Source: CAYVCG01 sp964449985
GTDB taxonomy: Bacteria > Bacillota > Clostridia > Lachnospirales > WRAX01
Length of the DNA stretch: 52,472 nt
NCBI GenBank assembly: GCA_964449985.1
Contig: CAYVCG010000005.1
Coordinates: forward strand, 1 to 52,472
Reading direction: 5' to 3'
The notes under the pieces were generated by a model. It was not told where the DNA came from. It did not search any database and saw only the letters and a program-made list of their open reading frames with translations. Below are positions 52,102 through 52,472 of the stretch, one piece after another; position 1 is the first letter of the stretch, and the number at the start of each line of letters is the position of its first letter. The translations under genes were made by a program, and so were the position numbers.

Positions 52102-52472
52102 AAACAAATTACTCCCTTCGTTATTACGCCATGATTATTGTTTTTTAATTGCAAAGCCTCGCTGTTTTAATAACAAGGCTATATCAAGCCAATTTTGTCT
52201 AAATCAATAAGATTATTGCCAACATAGGCATTAATAAAACCAAATAATTCCTAAAAAATATACCGATTCATTTTATCATGATTAAAAACTTAAAAGCAAG
52301 CGTAATTATGTATAAAAAACTAAATATTAATCAAGTTTTAATATTAATCATGCTAAATTTGCAATATTTTACATTTTATATTGAATTTATCGGCCATAAA
52401 GCAAAAACATTTTAAATAAAATGTACTACTAAAATAGATATGACCCAAAAGAACAAAAAAAGAAACTCTCCC
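52102..52472. other. Intergenic upstream of pgk
   Basis: AT-rich. It holds a weak hairpin around 52155-52180 (AGCCT...AGGCT), possibly the terminator of an upstream gene beyond the window. No clear promoter or gene is recognised; a coding-like fragment at 52141-52250 is broken by stops. Confidence 0.4.

Noticed and set aside
52141..52290. Coding-like minus-strand fragments (ELFGFINAYVGNNLI and NWLDIALLLKQRGFAIKKQ)
   Set aside because: Broken by stops and a frame change, no start with a ribosome binding site; possibly a decayed gene but unsupported without homologues.
1..52472. CRISPR arrays, prophage, insertion sequences or toxin-antitoxin pairs
   Set aside because: No repeat-spacer pattern, transposase, integrase or recognisable toxin-antitoxin pair was seen; the window is mostly core genes.

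Overview
The window is from a low-GC, flagellated Gram-positive bacterium, most likely class Clostridia. Evidence: CodY, MecA, RecD2 and HemZ; an FMN/Fe-S type dihydroorotate dehydrogenase pair (PyrD/PyrK); the FliW-CsrA flagellar switch; a DUF6465-type protein; and a clostridial tandem-OB SSB. Genus and species cannot be read from the sequence. It is a draft assembly with three 100-N gaps. Two gaps are flanked by identical 55-bp copies, which looks like unmerged contig overlap rather than missing sequence. The third, inside topA, removes real coding sequence.

Layout. (1) 146-11059, minus strand: carD, then a complete de novo pyrimidine operon read pyrB-pyrC-pyrF-carA-carB-pyrK-pyrD-pyrE. Its leader holds a consensus promoter, a U-rich 39-codon ORF with a strong ribosome binding site, and an intrinsic terminator just before pyrB. 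(2) 11194-14983, plus: a secreted GH78-type alpha-L-rhamnosidase with two tandem discoidin-like domains. (3) 15163-18282, plus: recD2 and comFC. (4) 18353-25393, plus: a flagellar hook-junction and regulation cluster flgM, flgN, two different flgK genes, flgL, fliW, csrA, with a sigma-28-type promoter before flgM. (5) 25464-29450: mecA (minus, split by an artefactual gap), a membrane LysM protein and rho (plus), rpsU (minus). (6) 29609-37281, minus: relA/spoT, an MBL-fold hydrolase, hemZ, hisS, aspS, interrupted by a long palindromic element. (7) 37347-43964, minus: codY, and tex-dprA-topA. (8) 43975-46568, plus: aroB-lspA-rluD. (9) 46571-52101, minus: DUF6465 protein, tandem-OB SSB, a Mur-ligase-like protein without a P-loop, and glycolytic eno, tpiA, pgk.

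Most genes are core housekeeping. Two points stand out. First, the pyr leader has the architecture of coupled transcription-translation (UTP-sensing) attenuation, as in the enterobacterial pyrBI leader, rather than the PyrR system usual in Firmicutes. Second, the carbamoyl-phosphate synthase small subunit in the same operon keeps the nucleophilic Cys but has lost the His and Glu of its glutaminase triad, which suggests ammonia-dependent carbamoyl phosphate synthesis. Other points of interest are palindromic intergenic elements, the tandem flgK paralogues and the degenerate Mur-like protein. Functions are inferred from recognised motifs; no database search was run.
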